64,000 nt of DNA from Liquorilactobacillus sicerae (GCF_029916425.1 NZ_JAHAVQ010000002.1:1-64000), one strand, 5' to 3'; shown: positions 1 to 10,104, counted from the first letter of the stretch. Program-made: numbers and translations. Notes: a model not told the origin generated them from the letters alone.

Positions 1-39
1 ATCAAACTCTCATTTTAAAGTTTGTGACTCAAATTTATT

Positions 40-290
40 ACTAGCGAATTGACTTCGCAAATGTTGTCCTTTTTCAAGGCCCTGCACATTTGTTTATCGA
101 AACTTTGTTCAGTTTTCAAAGGTCTACCTTATTTGTTACAACTTCTTAATGATATCAAAAATCATTAATCATGTCAAGATTTTTTTAACCACCGTTCAAT
201 CAAGAACAGCTTTTAAATCTCAACAACAATAAATATAATACCAACTTTAAATCTCTAGGTCAAGACTTTTTTGTTCTCCAATTTACAATT
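40..290. repeat. Degenerate extragenic sequence resembling rRNA-flanking spacer
   Basis: The stretch holds a small hairpin (CTTTG, nine-base loop, CAAAG, near 103-122) followed by T- and A-rich sequence with the recurring words ACAACTT and GTCAAGA. From memory this resembles the spacer commonly found beside rRNA operons in lactobacilli. No rRNA gene is inside the window, so this is a resemblance only; it may be a decayed copy or the flank of an operon lying to the left. Confidence 0.3.
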
Positions 291-394
291 TAAGTACAGC
301 AAATAAAAAAATCTACAAATAGGCCATAGAGACCTAAACTTTAAGTATCCAATAACTCTAAATAAAGTAAATCTCCATGACCCAATCCAGGAAT

Positions 395-1165
395 AACTGC
401 CAAATATTACCAACAACTCTCACCAGAAGAAAGCGGCAAAATTGAAGCCTACTTGAAAGCCAGAAAACCTCAAGCAGATATTGCCCCTTCAAATGAACGT
501 AACCGCAGCATTATTTCTCGCAAACTCAGATGTAGAACTTTTTTACAGCGTAATTCTGACTATCTTTTCTTTAAACAATATCTTACAGAGATAAGCCAAA
601 TATACATGAAAAAGCCCAGCAAAATGCCACTTTAAGAAATTGAAAACATCCTGCCAATTAGTTTTTAAGATATTTTAAACAGCTCTCAAGCGGCGACCTT
701 GCATCGGCAGTGACGACGATTTTATGCAGCTTTAAATAGCCGATAAATAAGCCATGCTCTTCAACGTCAAATGTTAACGCCAACTGTTTATCGTTATATT
801 AATCAAGACTTCTTAATCGAAGAACGACCGAACTTTATAATAATTGTGAATGTTTTGCTACTTGAAAAAGTGATTCAGTCGAAGACAGACCTTAACCGAC
901 AAATCAGTACTCATAACTTTGACTGAAAGAAAGACGCGTTTTATATTGTGAAACTTCTCGCCGATAGTTGCTTAAATGACGATAAACAAGTACCCTAACT
1001 AATTCAAAACAGTCACTCTTGGCAATCGTTTTGAGTTCAAGTTCTTAGATCAAATTCAAGGCCCTAAGATCTAACTTCGCACACCCATGTTCACTCTGCA
1101 AAAGAGGCGGTAACGAGAATCAGAATAACCTTATCCAAGAAAACATTCTTAAAAATCTATCATTA
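395..1165 (+). pseudogene. Eroded IS30-family transposase remnant
   Basis: No intact frame remains, but conceptual translation in shifting frames gives IS30-type landmarks in the right order. Around 415-530 is an N-terminal segment reading LSPEESGKIEAYLKARKPQ then a helix-turn-helix-like RNRSIISRKLR. Around 585-635 comes a YxxxKAQQNA-like stretch. Near 905-945 is SVLITLTERKTRF, matching the start of the DDE catalytic core. Near 1010-1130 is a GNRFEF segment corresponding to the second catalytic Asp region (DNGxEF), with the Asp-Asn lost, then a weakened AHPY / ERGxNEN-like region. Stops and frameshifts separate these blocks, so it cannot encode a working transposase. I could not define terminal inverted repeats. 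Confidence 0.65.
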
Positions 1166-2003
1166 CATGGCTTTTCTAATAATGATAGGAGGCGATGAAT
1201 TAAAAGCGTCTCATGTTCTACCCGTCTTATTGAGTCTCCATTTAGCTAGCTCCCTGGCTCGTTGCACTTGTGTTGACAATTTAGAGAAAGATCGTAACGT
1301 TAATCTTATGATAACCGTCGCTCCCAAAGAAAACCCTAATTTAATTCATTAGTCATAAATTAGTAAATACTTTAGAAACAATTTTTGCAGATGAAATCAG
1401 GATTTTTGATAAGCTGGCTCCAAGTGTGCTTGACGACAGTTTAAACTTTTTGCCATATTTGCTGCCATCTATGTCAACCATATCAACAGATTTCCCTCAA
1501 AAAAGACTTAACATGGAGACATAGTCACTATATATTTCTTTTTTAATCACAAACCTTCTCAGTACGACAGTAATAATTGTTATTATAACGTTAAGGACTA
1601 AATAAATTATTTTGAAACTGTTAAATATTTTTGGTCAGTCATACTGATGTTCCATTTTGCCTATCTAAATTTTCACGAACATCTTAAATATAACAAAACC
1701 ATCTTTTTAACTAAGGTTTCTAAACTCAAGCGCAAGAACATCTCAATCCTTATTATTTTTTAGCAATACAGCCACACTCAAAGACAAAGTCTACCCCCAA
1801 AAATTTTCTTTCAAAATGCTATCACTACAGTGCTTTTTTCTACTGATTTAATCACTACTCAAGAGATTTGACGCATCCAGTCAAACAAATTAATGCAACC
1901 AAACTCACTTAAGGAGATACGCCTTCCCACTCGCTATATTCAGTTTGACAATTAAGTAAACAACTTGTCAATACTCACCATCCTCAATTGATTCTTTGTT
2001 AAA
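1166..2003. other. Gene-poor decayed stretch, nothing recognised
   Basis: About 840 bases with frequent stops on all frames. A 61-codon open stretch at 1167-1352 has no convincing ribosome binding site and no family resemblance. It is probably eroded coding DNA continuous with the IS30 remnant to the left. I see no RNA gene or clear promoter here. Confidence 0.5.
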
Positions 2004-2053
2004 TAAAAAAGCAAGTTACTTGTTCAATCAATCTAACAAGTCATTTGCTTTTC
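2004..2053 (-). terminator. Rho-independent terminator of the ltaS operon
   Basis: Imperfect inverted repeat (AAGCAAGTTACTTGT pairing with ACAAGTCATTTGCTT) directly beyond the ltaS stop, with a run of A on the left that becomes a T-run on the minus-strand transcript. Confidence 0.7.
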
Positions 2054-2058
2054 TAGAT

Positions 2059-4176
2059 TTATTTTAGTTCTGGCGCATCCGTTTTAAATAGGTCAACAGT
2101 TGATTTACCACCATCTTCCATGATTAAACTAGTTTTCTTCTTTTGTTGAGCTTTTTTCAAACTTTTTAGTGTTGCATTATACTTATAATTATAATCCGAC
2201 TTATTAACCTTCTGAAAACCACTTGGAGTATAGAAACGCAATAAGTCACCAGTTATGATCTTATCAGATAAGGAAAGTACTTTGTCAGTCCTAGATTGCA
2301 TAGAATTGACTTCTTGTTTTTCACTTTTAGTCAAGCTATTAACAACATTCCCTTGATTATCATAAACCGTACTACCAATTTTACTATAGGTAGGTGAAAC
2401 AAAATCTCCATCTCTGAACGCCACTGTCTGATTACGATTTGTTGCTAGCAAGTCTTGACCTAGTTGAATTGTATCATCATCTTTAATTCCTAAAAGATCC
2501 ATCAAAGTTGGCATAACATCGATTTCCCCACCGTATGTGTGGTTGATTCCACCTTTTAATCCGTTCAAATGAATCATGAAAGGTACTTTTTGGAACATCG
2601 CCAAATCATAACTTGAAACAGACTTTTTACCCAATAACTGAGCAATTGCTTTCTTATGGTTATTAGAAATCCCATAATGATCCCCGTAAACAACGATCAT
2701 CGAATTATTATACAAACCGGCTTTCTTAAGATACTGAATGAACTCTCCAAACGCTTGGTCTAGATAATGTGCTGTTTGGACGTAACCGTCAACAGTCTGA
2801 TCTCCTGTCTTCGTCTTAGAAATAGTCTGATTTTGTTTGTCTAACTCGTAGGGATAATGATTGGTTAAAGTAATAATTTTTGCATAAAAAGGCTGCGGCA
2901 GCTGTTGCAAATATTGAACTGCCTCTTTCAAGAAAATCTTATCCTTTAAGCCATAACCAATGCTATAATTCGTTTTATCTTTATAAAAGTCCTCGTCAAA
3001 GAAATACTGATAACCCCAAGACTTATAGGTATTGTCACGATTCCAAAAACTACCTACATCTCCATGGAAAGCCGCTGTTGTATATCCTTTTTGATCCAAA
3101 ATTGCTGGCAAAGCTTGAAAAGTGTTTGAAGAACCATAAGTTGTCATGACTGACCCTGTTGGCAACCCAAAAAGGGAATTCTCCAACATTGTTTCAGCAT
3201 CCGAAGTTTTTCCTTGTCCGACTTGGTTGAAAAAGTTATCAAATGACAAGGTATTTTGGTCATGATAAAATTTATTAATATTTGGAGTTACCTCTTTACC
3301 ATCGACCTTATAGTCAATTAAAAACTGTTGAAAACTTTCTAGATGGAAGATAAAGACATTCTTACCTTGTGCTTTACCATAATAACTAATATTGTCACCT
3401 ACTCGATTAGTTTTCAAAAAATTAAGAACGTTATTTAAATCATTACTACTAGCATTAGCCCGCGTTGAATTTTCACGATAAGTTTGATAAGCATTATACC
3501 CGGCATAGAAGTTTATTCCAAGATACTTAACAATATAATTATTATCAAATGTCCTGGTAAGTAATTGAGAACGATCTTTTTCAGCAAATGAAAGATTTAT
3601 CCCGAATAAAGCAACCGCAATCAGACTAACTGCTGTTGCCCACAAGAATTTAGGCTTGCGCATATCGATCGTTATTACTTTGAAAACCAATAGACCAGTT
3701 AACACCAAAAAATCAATAAAAACTAAGAAATCTGTAGGATGAATAATTTCCATAATACTTAAACCTAAGTGATTAGAAACGGAACCCGAAGATTTCATAA
3801 TACTAAGAGACAAAAAATCAGAAAATTCGCGATAATATAAAATGTTTGCAAAAAGCCAAAGTGAACCTAAGAAATCAATCAGCATCAACAACCAATATGA
3901 TTTACGGCCTTTAAAATAAAGTGCTATTCCCAACAAAAGCAAAGCGAAAGGGAGCGGATTAAAAAATAAAATAATCTGCTGCATAAAATCACTGATGCCT
4001 AAATTAAATTTAGTCAAATAGATAATATAGGTCTTGATCCAAAATGAAATTAAAACTAGCAGGAAAAAGCCCTTTTTTGTATTAAAAAAATTTTTTAAAT
4101 TATCCTTATAATTATTTTGATCTGCCATTTTATTGCTACTCCCTAAAGACTTGATCAGTCTCCAAAATGAGTTCAT
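2059..4176 (-). CDS. ltaS: Lipoteichoic acid synthase (LtaS family)
   Basis: Polymerises glycerol phosphate from phosphatidylglycerol onto a glycolipid anchor outside the membrane. The 705-residue protein has about five membrane segments in residues 34-196, then an extracellular sulfatase-fold domain. Visible motifs are HLESFQ (E280, metal ligand), GKTSDAE with the likely nucleophile T324, HGDVGSFWNRD around 371-381, a His in LTNHYPYE near 440, and VVYGDHYG (D499, H500). The start has GGAGGAG upstream. It is the last gene of a minus-strand run that also carries the glycolipid-anchor glycosyltransferases, so anchor and polymer synthesis appear to be co-transcribed. Family assignment is firm; whether it is the main synthase or a primase-like paralogue cannot be told from one copy. 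Confidence 0.93.
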   Translation of the reverse strand: MNSFWRLIKSLGSSNKMADQNNYKDNLKNFFNTKKGFFLLVLISFWIKTYIIYLTKFNLGISDFMQQIILFFNPLPFALLLLGIALYFKGRKSYWLLMLIDFLGSLWLFANILYYREFSDFLSLSIMKSSGSVSNHLGLSIMEIIHPTDFLVFIDFLVLTGLLVFKVITIDMRKPKFLWATAVSLIAVALFGINLSFAEKDRSQLLTRTFDNNYIVKYLGINFYAGYNAYQTYRENSTRANASSNDLNNVLNFLKTNRVGDNISYYGKAQGKNVFIFHLESFQQFLIDYKVDGKEVTPNINKFYHDQNTLSFDNFFNQVGQGKTSDAETMLENSLFGLPTGSVMTTYGSSNTFQALPAILDQKGYTTAAFHGDVGSFWNRDNTYKSWGYQYFFDEDFYKDKTNYSIGYGLKDKIFLKEAVQYLQQLPQPFYAKIITLTNHYPYELDKQNQTISKTKTGDQTVDGYVQTAHYLDQAFGEFIQYLKKAGLYNNSMIVVYGDHYGISNNHKKAIAQLLGKKSVSSYDLAMFQKVPFMIHLNGLKGGINHTYGGEIDVMPTLMDLLGIKDDDTIQLGQDLLATNRNQTVAFRDGDFVSPTYSKIGSTVYDNQGNVVNSLTKSEKQEVNSMQSRTDKVLSLSDKIITGDLLRFYTPSGFQKVNKSDYNYKYNATLKSLKKAQQKKKTSLIMEDGGKSTVDLFKTDAPELK

Positions 4177-4207
4177 TTATTCTCCTCCAAGTTTTAATTC
4201 TAATGAC

Positions 4208-4435
4208 TTAATCAGCCAATAAATCATATATTTCCATGGCTACTAAATCAACATCATCAAATTCAAAGACTTGTTGGCTTTTATTCTCATTTAATTTAAA
4301 AGTCTTACTCTCAGAATCATAATTTACCGTAGCTACTTGCTGACCATTTTTTTCAAATCGCCGACTTTCACCGTCCCCAGCAGTTATCATTGATTCTAAT
4401 CTTGAAATAATTGCTGCAAGTTTTGATGCTGCCAT
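4208..4435 (-). CDS. ykuJ: YkuJ-family (DUF1797) small protein
   Basis: A 75-residue soluble protein of the YkuJ family of Firmicutes, of unknown biochemical role. The family pattern is visible: SRLESM near the N-terminus, ESRRFEKNG, TVNYDSESKTFKL, and a C-terminal FDDVDLVAMEIYDLL. An upstream in-frame ATG at 4474 is possible, but the ATG at 4435 is preceded by GGAAGGAAG at good spacing and gives the usual family length. It sits between the flippase-like gene and ltaS, about 30 bases before ltaS, so it is probably co-transcribed with the envelope genes. Confidence 0.8.
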   Translation of the reverse strand: MAASKLAAIISRLESMITAGDGESRRFEKNGQQVATVNYDSESKTFKLNENKSQQVFEFDDVDLVAMEIYDLLAD

Positions 4436-4537
4436 AATTTTCTTCCTTCCATCATTAAACTTATTAAGTTCCATTTCCGTCTATTCTAGCAAATTTTTAA
4501 AAGTAGTCCAATTAAAACTACTTCTTTTATAAAAAAC

Positions 4538-5587
4538 TTATGACACTTTTTTATTGACTTTTATTTGACTTTTATTTGAATTAACATTACGCGGAGAAAT
4601 CAGCAATGCAATCAATCCCAAAATAACCCCCAAATAATAAGTTAACAAACGCCATAATAACATAGCTAAAATTAATTTGCTTGAATTAGAAATAAAACTC
4701 GAAAAAATTGTTAAAAAACTATATTCAGCACCACCTGATCCACCAGGAATTGGAAAAAGCGAAATTATCATTACAATTAAGATATGTAATGTTGTGACCA
4801 AAATCAAACTGACATTTTTTTGACCAAGTGCCAGTAAAATAAAATAGGGGACAATATAATAAAAAACAAGTTGGATCAAGGTCAATCCCCCAATTTTTAA
4901 TAATAACTTAAAATCACCCTTCAAGCGCATGCTTTCTTGATAAAAGTTTTCAATTTTTTCATCAATCACCAGTTCCCACTTGGCAACCCTCTCTTTTTTT
5001 ACAAACCATTTAACTGGATAGAAAGATATTCTTACCATTTTTTTAGTAAATGAATACCAATACATTACTAATAACAAGCCAATAATAACTCCGAAATGAA
5101 TCAAAAGGCCAAACAAAAACAACAATGATAAGGCATGCATTTTATCGGCAACATAATGAAATCCGACAAATAAAGCAAAAATAAAATTGATGACGATCAT
5201 CGACTGATAAACGACAAACTTCATCAACAAAATTGAAGTTGCTCGCCCAGCATCAACTCCGGATTGTACTAAAGCAAATAATTGGGCTGGTTGTCCTCCA
5301 GATGAAAAGGGCGTTATGCCATTAAAAAGCTGTTCAATTAGGGGGACACGAATTGCATTGAGCCATGGAAAATTCATTGTCTCTCGATGCAATAAAATTT
5401 TAACAACAACTGCTTCCATCATGAAAGAACATATCATGCTGATCAAAGCAACTACCAACCAGCCCCACTTTAATTTGATCAAATCACTAATTAATGATTT
5501 CAAGGAGATTGATTGCAACGAAAAGTACATGATAAGCACACCAATTAGCAGCATCAACAGCAGCACAATTTTATTTTTCCTGGTCAT
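4538..5587 (-). CDS. Flippase-like integral membrane protein (LPG synthase TM / YbhN family)
   Basis: A 349-residue polytopic membrane protein with about eight hydrophobic segments. It resembles the transmembrane half of MprF and the YbhN/AglD family: an early SSGGQPAQLFAL motif near residues 95-107 and a late FPIPGGSGGAEYSF motif near 275-290 are characteristic. There is no aminoacyl-transferase domain. Its ATG overlaps the TGA of the upstream glycosyltransferase (ATGA), indicating translational coupling. Inference: it moves or helps assemble the glycolipid anchor made by the two preceding enzymes. Listeria and enterococci have a similar third membrane gene beside their glycolipid glycosyltransferases, but I have not verified orthology. 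Confidence 0.8.
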   Translation of the reverse strand: MTRKNKIVLLLMLLIGVLIMYFSLQSISLKSLISDLIKLKWGWLVVALISMICSFMMEAVVVKILLHRETMNFPWLNAIRVPLIEQLFNGITPFSSGGQPAQLFALVQSGVDAGRATSILLMKFVVYQSMIVINFIFALFVGFHYVADKMHALSLLFLFGLLIHFGVIIGLLLVMYWYSFTKKMVRISFYPVKWFVKKERVAKWELVIDEKIENFYQESMRLKGDFKLLLKIGGLTLIQLVFYYIVPYFILLALGQKNVSLILVTTLHILIVMIISLFPIPGGSGGAEYSFLTIFSSFISNSSKLILAMLLWRLLTYYLGVILGLIALLISPRNVNSNKSQIKVNKKVS

Positions 5588-6612
5588 AAATTATTCAGCT
5601 CACTTTGCGAACGATAAAATTCCAGCCATTTTTTTGCCAATCGGTCTTCCGAATATTCTTCAGCGATTGCTAAGGATAATCCTTGCTGTTGATCCCTCAA
5701 TTGCCGACTATTAGCTAAATTAACAAGCAATTGCTGAAAATCATTGATTGTTTCACCAGCTAAATATTTGCCGCCCAGTATCGAACGATATAATTTTAAA
5801 TTTCTGACAATAATTGGCAATCCACAACTTGCGGCTTCCAGAATGCTCATTGGAAAAAGTTCATTAAACGAAGGCAAAAAAAAGACATCTGCTGCATTAT
5901 AAAATTCTCCCATTGCATTTCGCTCAACTATTCCTGGAAATTTTAAATTAACCGGCGGATCAGCAACATATTTTTTTAATTCACGATAACCGTCAGTAAT
6001 TTTTCCAAAAGAAAATCCACCTGCCCACACAAAATAAAAATCCGGCAGCAATTGCGCAAGTTTTATAAAATCTAAGACACCTTTTCTTTCTTGGATTTGA
6101 CCAACTCCAATGATCGTGAATTTATCAGTTGGTAATCCTAACTTTTTTCGTAATTTAGTTTTTTGTGAATGATCAATTTGATAAAAATTTTTCTTTGCCA
6201 CAAAATTTGGAATATAAGTTACCCTTTTTTTGTCAATTCCATAAGTAGCTAATTTCTCAATAAATGATGGATTAACCACAACTAGTTGATCCATTCGCCG
6301 ATAGAAGCTAATAACATAATGATAAAAAATACTCTTAAATGGTTGTGGAATTTTTAAGCTTCCCTCAAGAGTTTCAGGTAAAAAATGTACATAACCAATT
6401 TTCCTTCCTCGACCGGGGAAAAAAGTCGACAAATAAAATTGCGGATCAATTGTATGGTAATGACTAATATCTGCTTTTCCAAAATTATTGACCGAAATTT
6501 TGATATCTTGAGGAAAATATTTTCTCAATAATCCCATCAATTCTAGATAGGCGCTGCCAACGCCTTGACCTTTCACCTTAGTTGCCGAAGAAAACATATG
6601 AACATCTAACAT
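5584..6612 (-). CDS. GT4 glycosyltransferase, second step of glycolipid anchor (LafB/CpoA-like)
   Basis: Soluble 342-residue GT-B glycosyltransferase of family 4. The start MLDVHMFSSATKVKGQGVG matches the LafB/CpoA/BgsA type, which adds a second sugar to glucosyl-diacylglycerol. The N-terminal acceptor domain is followed by the nucleotide-sugar domain: GVGQIQERKGVLDF near residues 170-184 and the donor motif PSFNELFPMSILEA near 253-266 (E-x7-E). AAAGGAG precedes the ATG. It lies 21 bases after the first-step enzyme and overlaps the membrane protein gene. The sugar added (galactose or glucose) cannot be read from the sequence. Confidence 0.85.
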   Translation of the reverse strand: MLDVHMFSSATKVKGQGVGSAYLELMGLLRKYFPQDIKISVNNFGKADISHYHTIDPQFYLSTFFPGRGRKIGYVHFLPETLEGSLKIPQPFKSIFYHYVISFYRRMDQLVVVNPSFIEKLATYGIDKKRVTYIPNFVAKKNFYQIDHSQKTKLRKKLGLPTDKFTIIGVGQIQERKGVLDFIKLAQLLPDFYFVWAGGFSFGKITDGYRELKKYVADPPVNLKFPGIVERNAMGEFYNAADVFFLPSFNELFPMSILEAASCGLPIIVRNLKLYRSILGGKYLAGETINDFQQLLVNLANSRQLRDQQQGLSLAIAEEYSEDRLAKKWLEFYRSQSELNNL

Positions 6613-6633
6613 TCTTCAAACTCCTTTTGCCCA

Positions 6634-7815
6634 CTAGCCAACTTCACTCGAATGATTGGCTTCTTTTGCTTTTTCATACATGACCTGACAATCCTGATAG
6701 AAATTCAAAACACGTTTTCCAAAATCTTCTGCCGAAATTTTAGCCAGCTTGGGAGTTAATTTCGTCTGGCTGATCGGCTTCTGTGACATTTTTAAATATT
6801 TGACGATCAGCTCCGGCAAGGCGTGCAAATTATCAAAAACAACCCCAAAATCTTGATCATTTAATAAACGATCAGTATACGGGCTATGGGTTGTCACTAC
6901 CCGCAGACCTGAAGCCAACGCCTCAATATAAGTCAATCCCTGAGACTCTGAAACAGATGTTGAAACAAAAAGATCTGCTGCATGATAATAATCAGCAACC
7001 TGTTCATTTGAAATCTCACCCGTAAAAATCACATGGCTTTGCATTTTCAAATCGTTAACTTGCTTTTCTAAATCTTCTCTTGCTGGACCATCACCAACAA
7101 TCATTAAAAGAAGGTCTGATTCCATTGCACAAACTTTTGGCAAAGCAGCAATTAAACGATCAATATCTTTTTCATAAGCTAGTCGACTTAAAGTTAAAAT
7201 TAATGGACGTTGCGGCGAAATTTGATACTTTTTTCGCACATCAATCCTAACTGGTGCTTGAAATTTCTGTAAGCTGACTCCTGTTGGAATGACTGCAATC
7301 GGAGATTTAATACCATAACCCTCAAGTGTTGTTAAAACGCGGTCACTGGGTGCAATAATACCTGTCATATGATAACAAAATGACCGTGACATTTGTTTAA
7401 CATGACGTGGCTTTAATAGTTTCCCGCGAGCCACATAATGCAAATAGTCTTCATACATTGTATGGTACGTATGAATACAAGGAATCCCCAAATTTTTGGC
7501 AACAAATTTGCCAATCCACCCCATCGAAAACTCTGTTTGTGTATGAACAATATCAAGTTGCAATTCCTTAGCAACTTGATAGGCACGAAACAACCCCCTG
7601 ATAGCAATCCTTCGATCAGTAAAGGAAATAAATGGAATACTTGTAAATCTGAAAATGTTTTTTTCGTATTCTCCAGAAGGTACCTTAGGATCAGTTGTTG
7701 TAAAAATATAAACATGGTTCCCCCTACTTTCCAACTGATCCCTCAAAGTTTTGATGGAGGTAGCCACGCCGCTGACTTGCGGATAATACGTATCTGTAAA
7801 AATCCCGATATTCAC
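6634..7815 (-). CDS. 1,2-diacylglycerol 3-glucosyltransferase (LafA/BgsB-like)
   Basis: GT4 enzyme of 393 residues that makes glucosyl-diacylglycerol, the first step of the lipoteichoic acid glycolipid anchor. NIGIFTDTYYPQVSGVATS at the N-terminus is the family hallmark, followed by HTYHTMYEDY, the GT4 core LTLSRLAYEKDIDRLI and the donor site SVSESQGLTYIEALA. I chose the GTG at 7815: GGAGG lies six bases before it, whereas the ATG at 7821 directly abuts GGAGG with no spacer. It is first in the operon, behind a near-consensus promoter at 7847-7875. Confidence 0.88.
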   Translation of the reverse strand: MNIGIFTDTYYPQVSGVATSIKTLRDQLESRGNHVYIFTTTDPKVPSGEYEKNIFRFTSIPFISFTDRRIAIRGLFRAYQVAKELQLDIVHTQTEFSMGWIGKFVAKNLGIPCIHTYHTMYEDYLHYVARGKLLKPRHVKQMSRSFCYHMTGIIAPSDRVLTTLEGYGIKSPIAVIPTGVSLQKFQAPVRIDVRKKYQISPQRPLILTLSRLAYEKDIDRLIAALPKVCAMESDLLLMIVGDGPAREDLEKQVNDLKMQSHVIFTGEISNEQVADYYHAADLFVSTSVSESQGLTYIEALASGLRVVTTHSPYTDRLLNDQDFGVVFDNLHALPELIVKYLKMSQKPISQTKLTPKLAKISAEDFGKRVLNFYQDCQVMYEKAKEANHSSEVG

Positions 7816-7846
7816 GAGCATCCTCCTTAACTAAGTAATCAAACTA

Positions 7847-7875
7847 ATTATATGGTTTGTAATAAAGTTATGCAA
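7847..7875 (-). promoter_or_regulatory. Sigma-A promoter of the glycolipid/LTA operon
   Basis: On the minus strand TTGCAT (7870-7875), a 17-base spacer and TATAAT (7847-7852), 32 bases before the chosen GTG start. No further strong promoter was seen down to ltaS. Confidence 0.75.
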
Positions 7876-7939
7876 ATATTCTAAAGAAATATCTTAAAAA
7901 AGAGATAAAATCTTAAAAAATAAGATGAATCAATTCTAC

Positions 7940-7986
7940 AAAAAAACTCATGATCATCGAATAATTTTCTATGATCATGAGAAAAA
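7940..7986 (-). terminator. Terminator of ptsHI
   Basis: Eleven-base perfect stem CTCATGATCAT (7947-7957) and ATGATCATGAG (7971-7981) with an A-run on the left, that is a T-run for the minus-strand ptsHI transcript, just beyond the ptsI stop. Confidence 0.8.
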
Positions 7987-8002
7987 ATCAAATACTCTTA
8001 AA

Positions 8003-9727
8003 TTAATACTTGACAACTTTTTTAACTAGCTCCACAACTTCTTCAGTTGTTTCACAATCAGTTACCGCTTTTTCAGCCAATTGTTTCATCTGCGCTGAAT
8101 TAAGTTTTTTCATTAAACTTCTAGTCTTCAAAATCGAAGTTGCACTCATGGAGAATTCATCAAGCCCCAAGCCAACCAATAATGGCACAGCTACTTGATC
8201 TCCAGCCATCTCACCACACATGCCAGTCCATTTACCCTCAGCATGTGAAGCATCAATAACTTTCTTTATCAAACGCAAAAGAGACGGATTATATGGCTGG
8301 TATAAATAAGAAACTCGTTCATTTCCACGATCAGCAGCCATTGAATACTGAATTAAATCGTTAGTTCCAATACTAAAGAAATCAGAATACTTAGCTAATT
8401 TATCAGCTATCATTGCTGCAGCAGGAATTTCCATCATCATGCCAACTTCAATATCATTTGCCACCGGAACTCCAGCTTTGATCAATTTAGCTCTTTCTTC
8501 TTCATAAATTGCCTTAGCAGCTTTAAACTCTTTAACCGTTGCAATCATTGGAAACATGATAGCCAATTTTCCATAATGAGATGCTCTTAATAAAGCACGC
8601 AACTGAGTCCGGAAAATATCCTGACGCTTCAAGCTAATTCGAATCGCCCGAAAGCCTAAGAACGGATTCATTTCTTTTGGCAAAGGTAAGTATGATAATT
8701 CCTTGTCCCCACCAATATCCATGGTCCGAACGACAACTTGTCTGCCATTCATACCTTCAACAGCCTGCTTATAAGCTTCAAACTGCTCATCTTCAGTTGG
8801 CAACTCACTAGAATCCATATATAAAAACTCTGAACGGAATAGTCCAACTGCTTCAGCCCCGTTGTCATTGGCTCCCTTAACATCTTTAGGAGTACCAATA
8901 TTAGCACCAATGATGACCTTCTGACCGTCGGCGGTAACAGAAGCTGCTGTCTTCAATTGCTTCCATTCTGCTTTTTGTTTAGCAAAGTCGTCAGCTTTTT
9001 TTAGATATTCACTAACTTCTGTTTCGCTAGGATCAATTAAAGCTTCACCAGCAATACCATCTAAAACAACTAGCTGACCATCCTTGATTTCAGTTGTCGC
9101 AGAGTTTGATCCCACAACTGCAGGTATTTCAAGTGTTCTTGACATAATTGCCGAATGTGATGTTCTTCCGCCAATGTCGGTAATAAAGCCCTTAACATAT
9201 TTTCGATCAAGTTGAGCTGTATCAGAAGGAGTCAAATCATGAGCTATAATAACTACTTTTTCATTAATCAGTGCAGGATTAGGCAGTTTAGCTCCCAACA
9301 AATGAGCCATTACTCGTTTGCAAACATCTCTGATGTCCCCTGCCCTCTCTTGCATATACTGATTATCAGTCATATTTTCAAAGATTTTAATAAACTGATC
9401 TGCAACATCTTGCAATGCTTTTTCAGCATTAACCCGATCATTCTTGATCTCATTTTTAATGTTGCCAAAGAATTCAGGATCAGCTAAGATGGTTAAATGT
9501 GCCTCAAAAACAGCTGCTTCATCAGCACCCAAATTTTCAACGGCTTTCTCTTTAATAATTTCAAGCTCAGCTTTTGAATCGGCAACCGCATCATCTAATC
9601 TCTTTAATTCTTTTTCTAAATCGTCAACTTTTTTTTCTTGGAAAGTCAAGTCAGGCTGTACAAGTAAATAAGCTTTAGCAACCGCAATGCCATCACTTGC
9701 AGCAATTCCCTTGAGTACTTTCGTCAT
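8003..9727 (-). CDS. ptsI: Phosphoenolpyruvate-protein phosphotransferase, PTS enzyme I
   Basis: Enzyme I moves phosphate from PEP to HPr in the cytoplasm and so powers all PTS sugar uptake. At 574 residues it has normal length. The phospho-His domain has the signature [13 protein letters not shown] (H191 is the phosphorylated residue). The PEP-binding barrel carries [37 protein letters not shown] and the catalytic Cys in TGMCGEMAG near 504. The ATG overlaps the TAA of ptsH by one base, the usual ptsHI arrangement. Confidence 0.97.
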   Translation of the reverse strand: MTKVLKGIAASDGIAVAKAYLLVQPDLTFQEKKVDDLEKELKRLDDAVADSKAELEIIKEKAVENLGADEAAVFEAHLTILADPEFFGNIKNEIKNDRVNAEKALQDVADQFIKIFENMTDNQYMQERAGDIRDVCKRVMAHLLGAKLPNPALINEKVVIIAHDLTPSDTAQLDRKYVKGFITDIGGRTSHSAIMSRTLEIPAVVGSNSATTEIKDGQLVVLDGIAGEALIDPSETEVSEYLKKADDFAKQKAEWKQLKTAASVTADGQKVIIGANIGTPKDVKGANDNGAEAVGLFRSEFLYMDSSELPTEDEQFEAYKQAVEGMNGRQVVVRTMDIGGDKELSYLPLPKEMNPFLGFRAIRISLKRQDIFRTQLRALLRASHYGKLAIMFPMIATVKEFKAAKAIYEEERAKLIKAGVPVANDIEVGMMMEIPAAAMIADKLAKYSDFFSIGTNDLIQYSMAADRGNERVSYLYQPYNPSLLRLIKKVIDASHAEGKWTGMCGEMAGDQVAVPLLVGLGLDEFSMSATSILKTRSLMKKLNSAQMKQLAEKAVTDCETTEEVVELVKKVVKY

Positions 9728-9993
9728 TATTCAGCAAGTCCTTCCTTTTTCATTGCATCACTAATAGCAGTCAAAGCATCCGTTTCATCTTCACCATCAG
9801 CAGTAATAGTAACATCAGCATTTTGTCCAACGCCTAGTGACATTACACCCATGATGGACTTAAGATTTACAGACTTATCATTAAAAGTCAAAGTGATATC
9901 TGAATTATATTTGCTAGCTGCTTGGACGAGCAGTGTTGCTGGTCGTGCGTGAATACCTGTTTCTGCAATAATATGAAAGTTTTTCTTTTCCAT
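9727..9993 (-). CDS. ptsH: Phosphocarrier protein HPr
   Basis: An 88-residue HPr that carries phosphate from enzyme I to sugar-specific EIIA proteins and, when phosphorylated on Ser46 by HPr kinase, acts with CcpA in carbon catabolite control. Both sites are present: ETGIHARPA with H15 and [12 protein letters not shown] with S46. An open frame extends to 10041, but the ATG at 9993 has AGGAGC at proper spacing and yields the standard HPr N-terminus. A cre-like box lies about 70 bases upstream. Confidence 0.97.
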   Translation of the reverse strand: MEKKNFHIIAETGIHARPATLLVQAASKYNSDITLTFNDKSVNLKSIMGVMSLGVGQNADVTITADGEDETDALTAISDAMKKEGLAE

Positions 9994-10062
9994 TTGAATC
10001 AAGCTCCTTTTGATATAAGTTGATAGAAAATCTAATGACATCTAAATTAATAATGAAAAGTC

Positions 10063-10076
10063 CAAAAACGTTTTCA
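10063..10076. promoter_or_regulatory. cre-like catabolite box upstream of ptsH
   Basis: CAAAAACGTTTTCA, read as TGAAAACGTTTTTG on the minus strand, is nearly palindromic about CG. It matches the left half of the CcpA consensus TGWAANCGNTNWCA fully and departs in the last two bases. It lies between the candidate ptsH promoter and the gene. Confidence 0.5.
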
Positions 10077-10104
10077 TTAAAAGATGACACAATCTCCCTA
10101 CTGA

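Noticed and set aside
453-635. 60-codon plus-strand frame taken as a gene
   Set aside because: It is only the N-terminal fragment of the eroded IS30 transposase and has no ribosome binding site of its own.
1167-1352. 61-codon frame in the gene-poor left region
   Set aside because: No convincing ribosome binding site, no family resemblance, and surrounded by decayed DNA.
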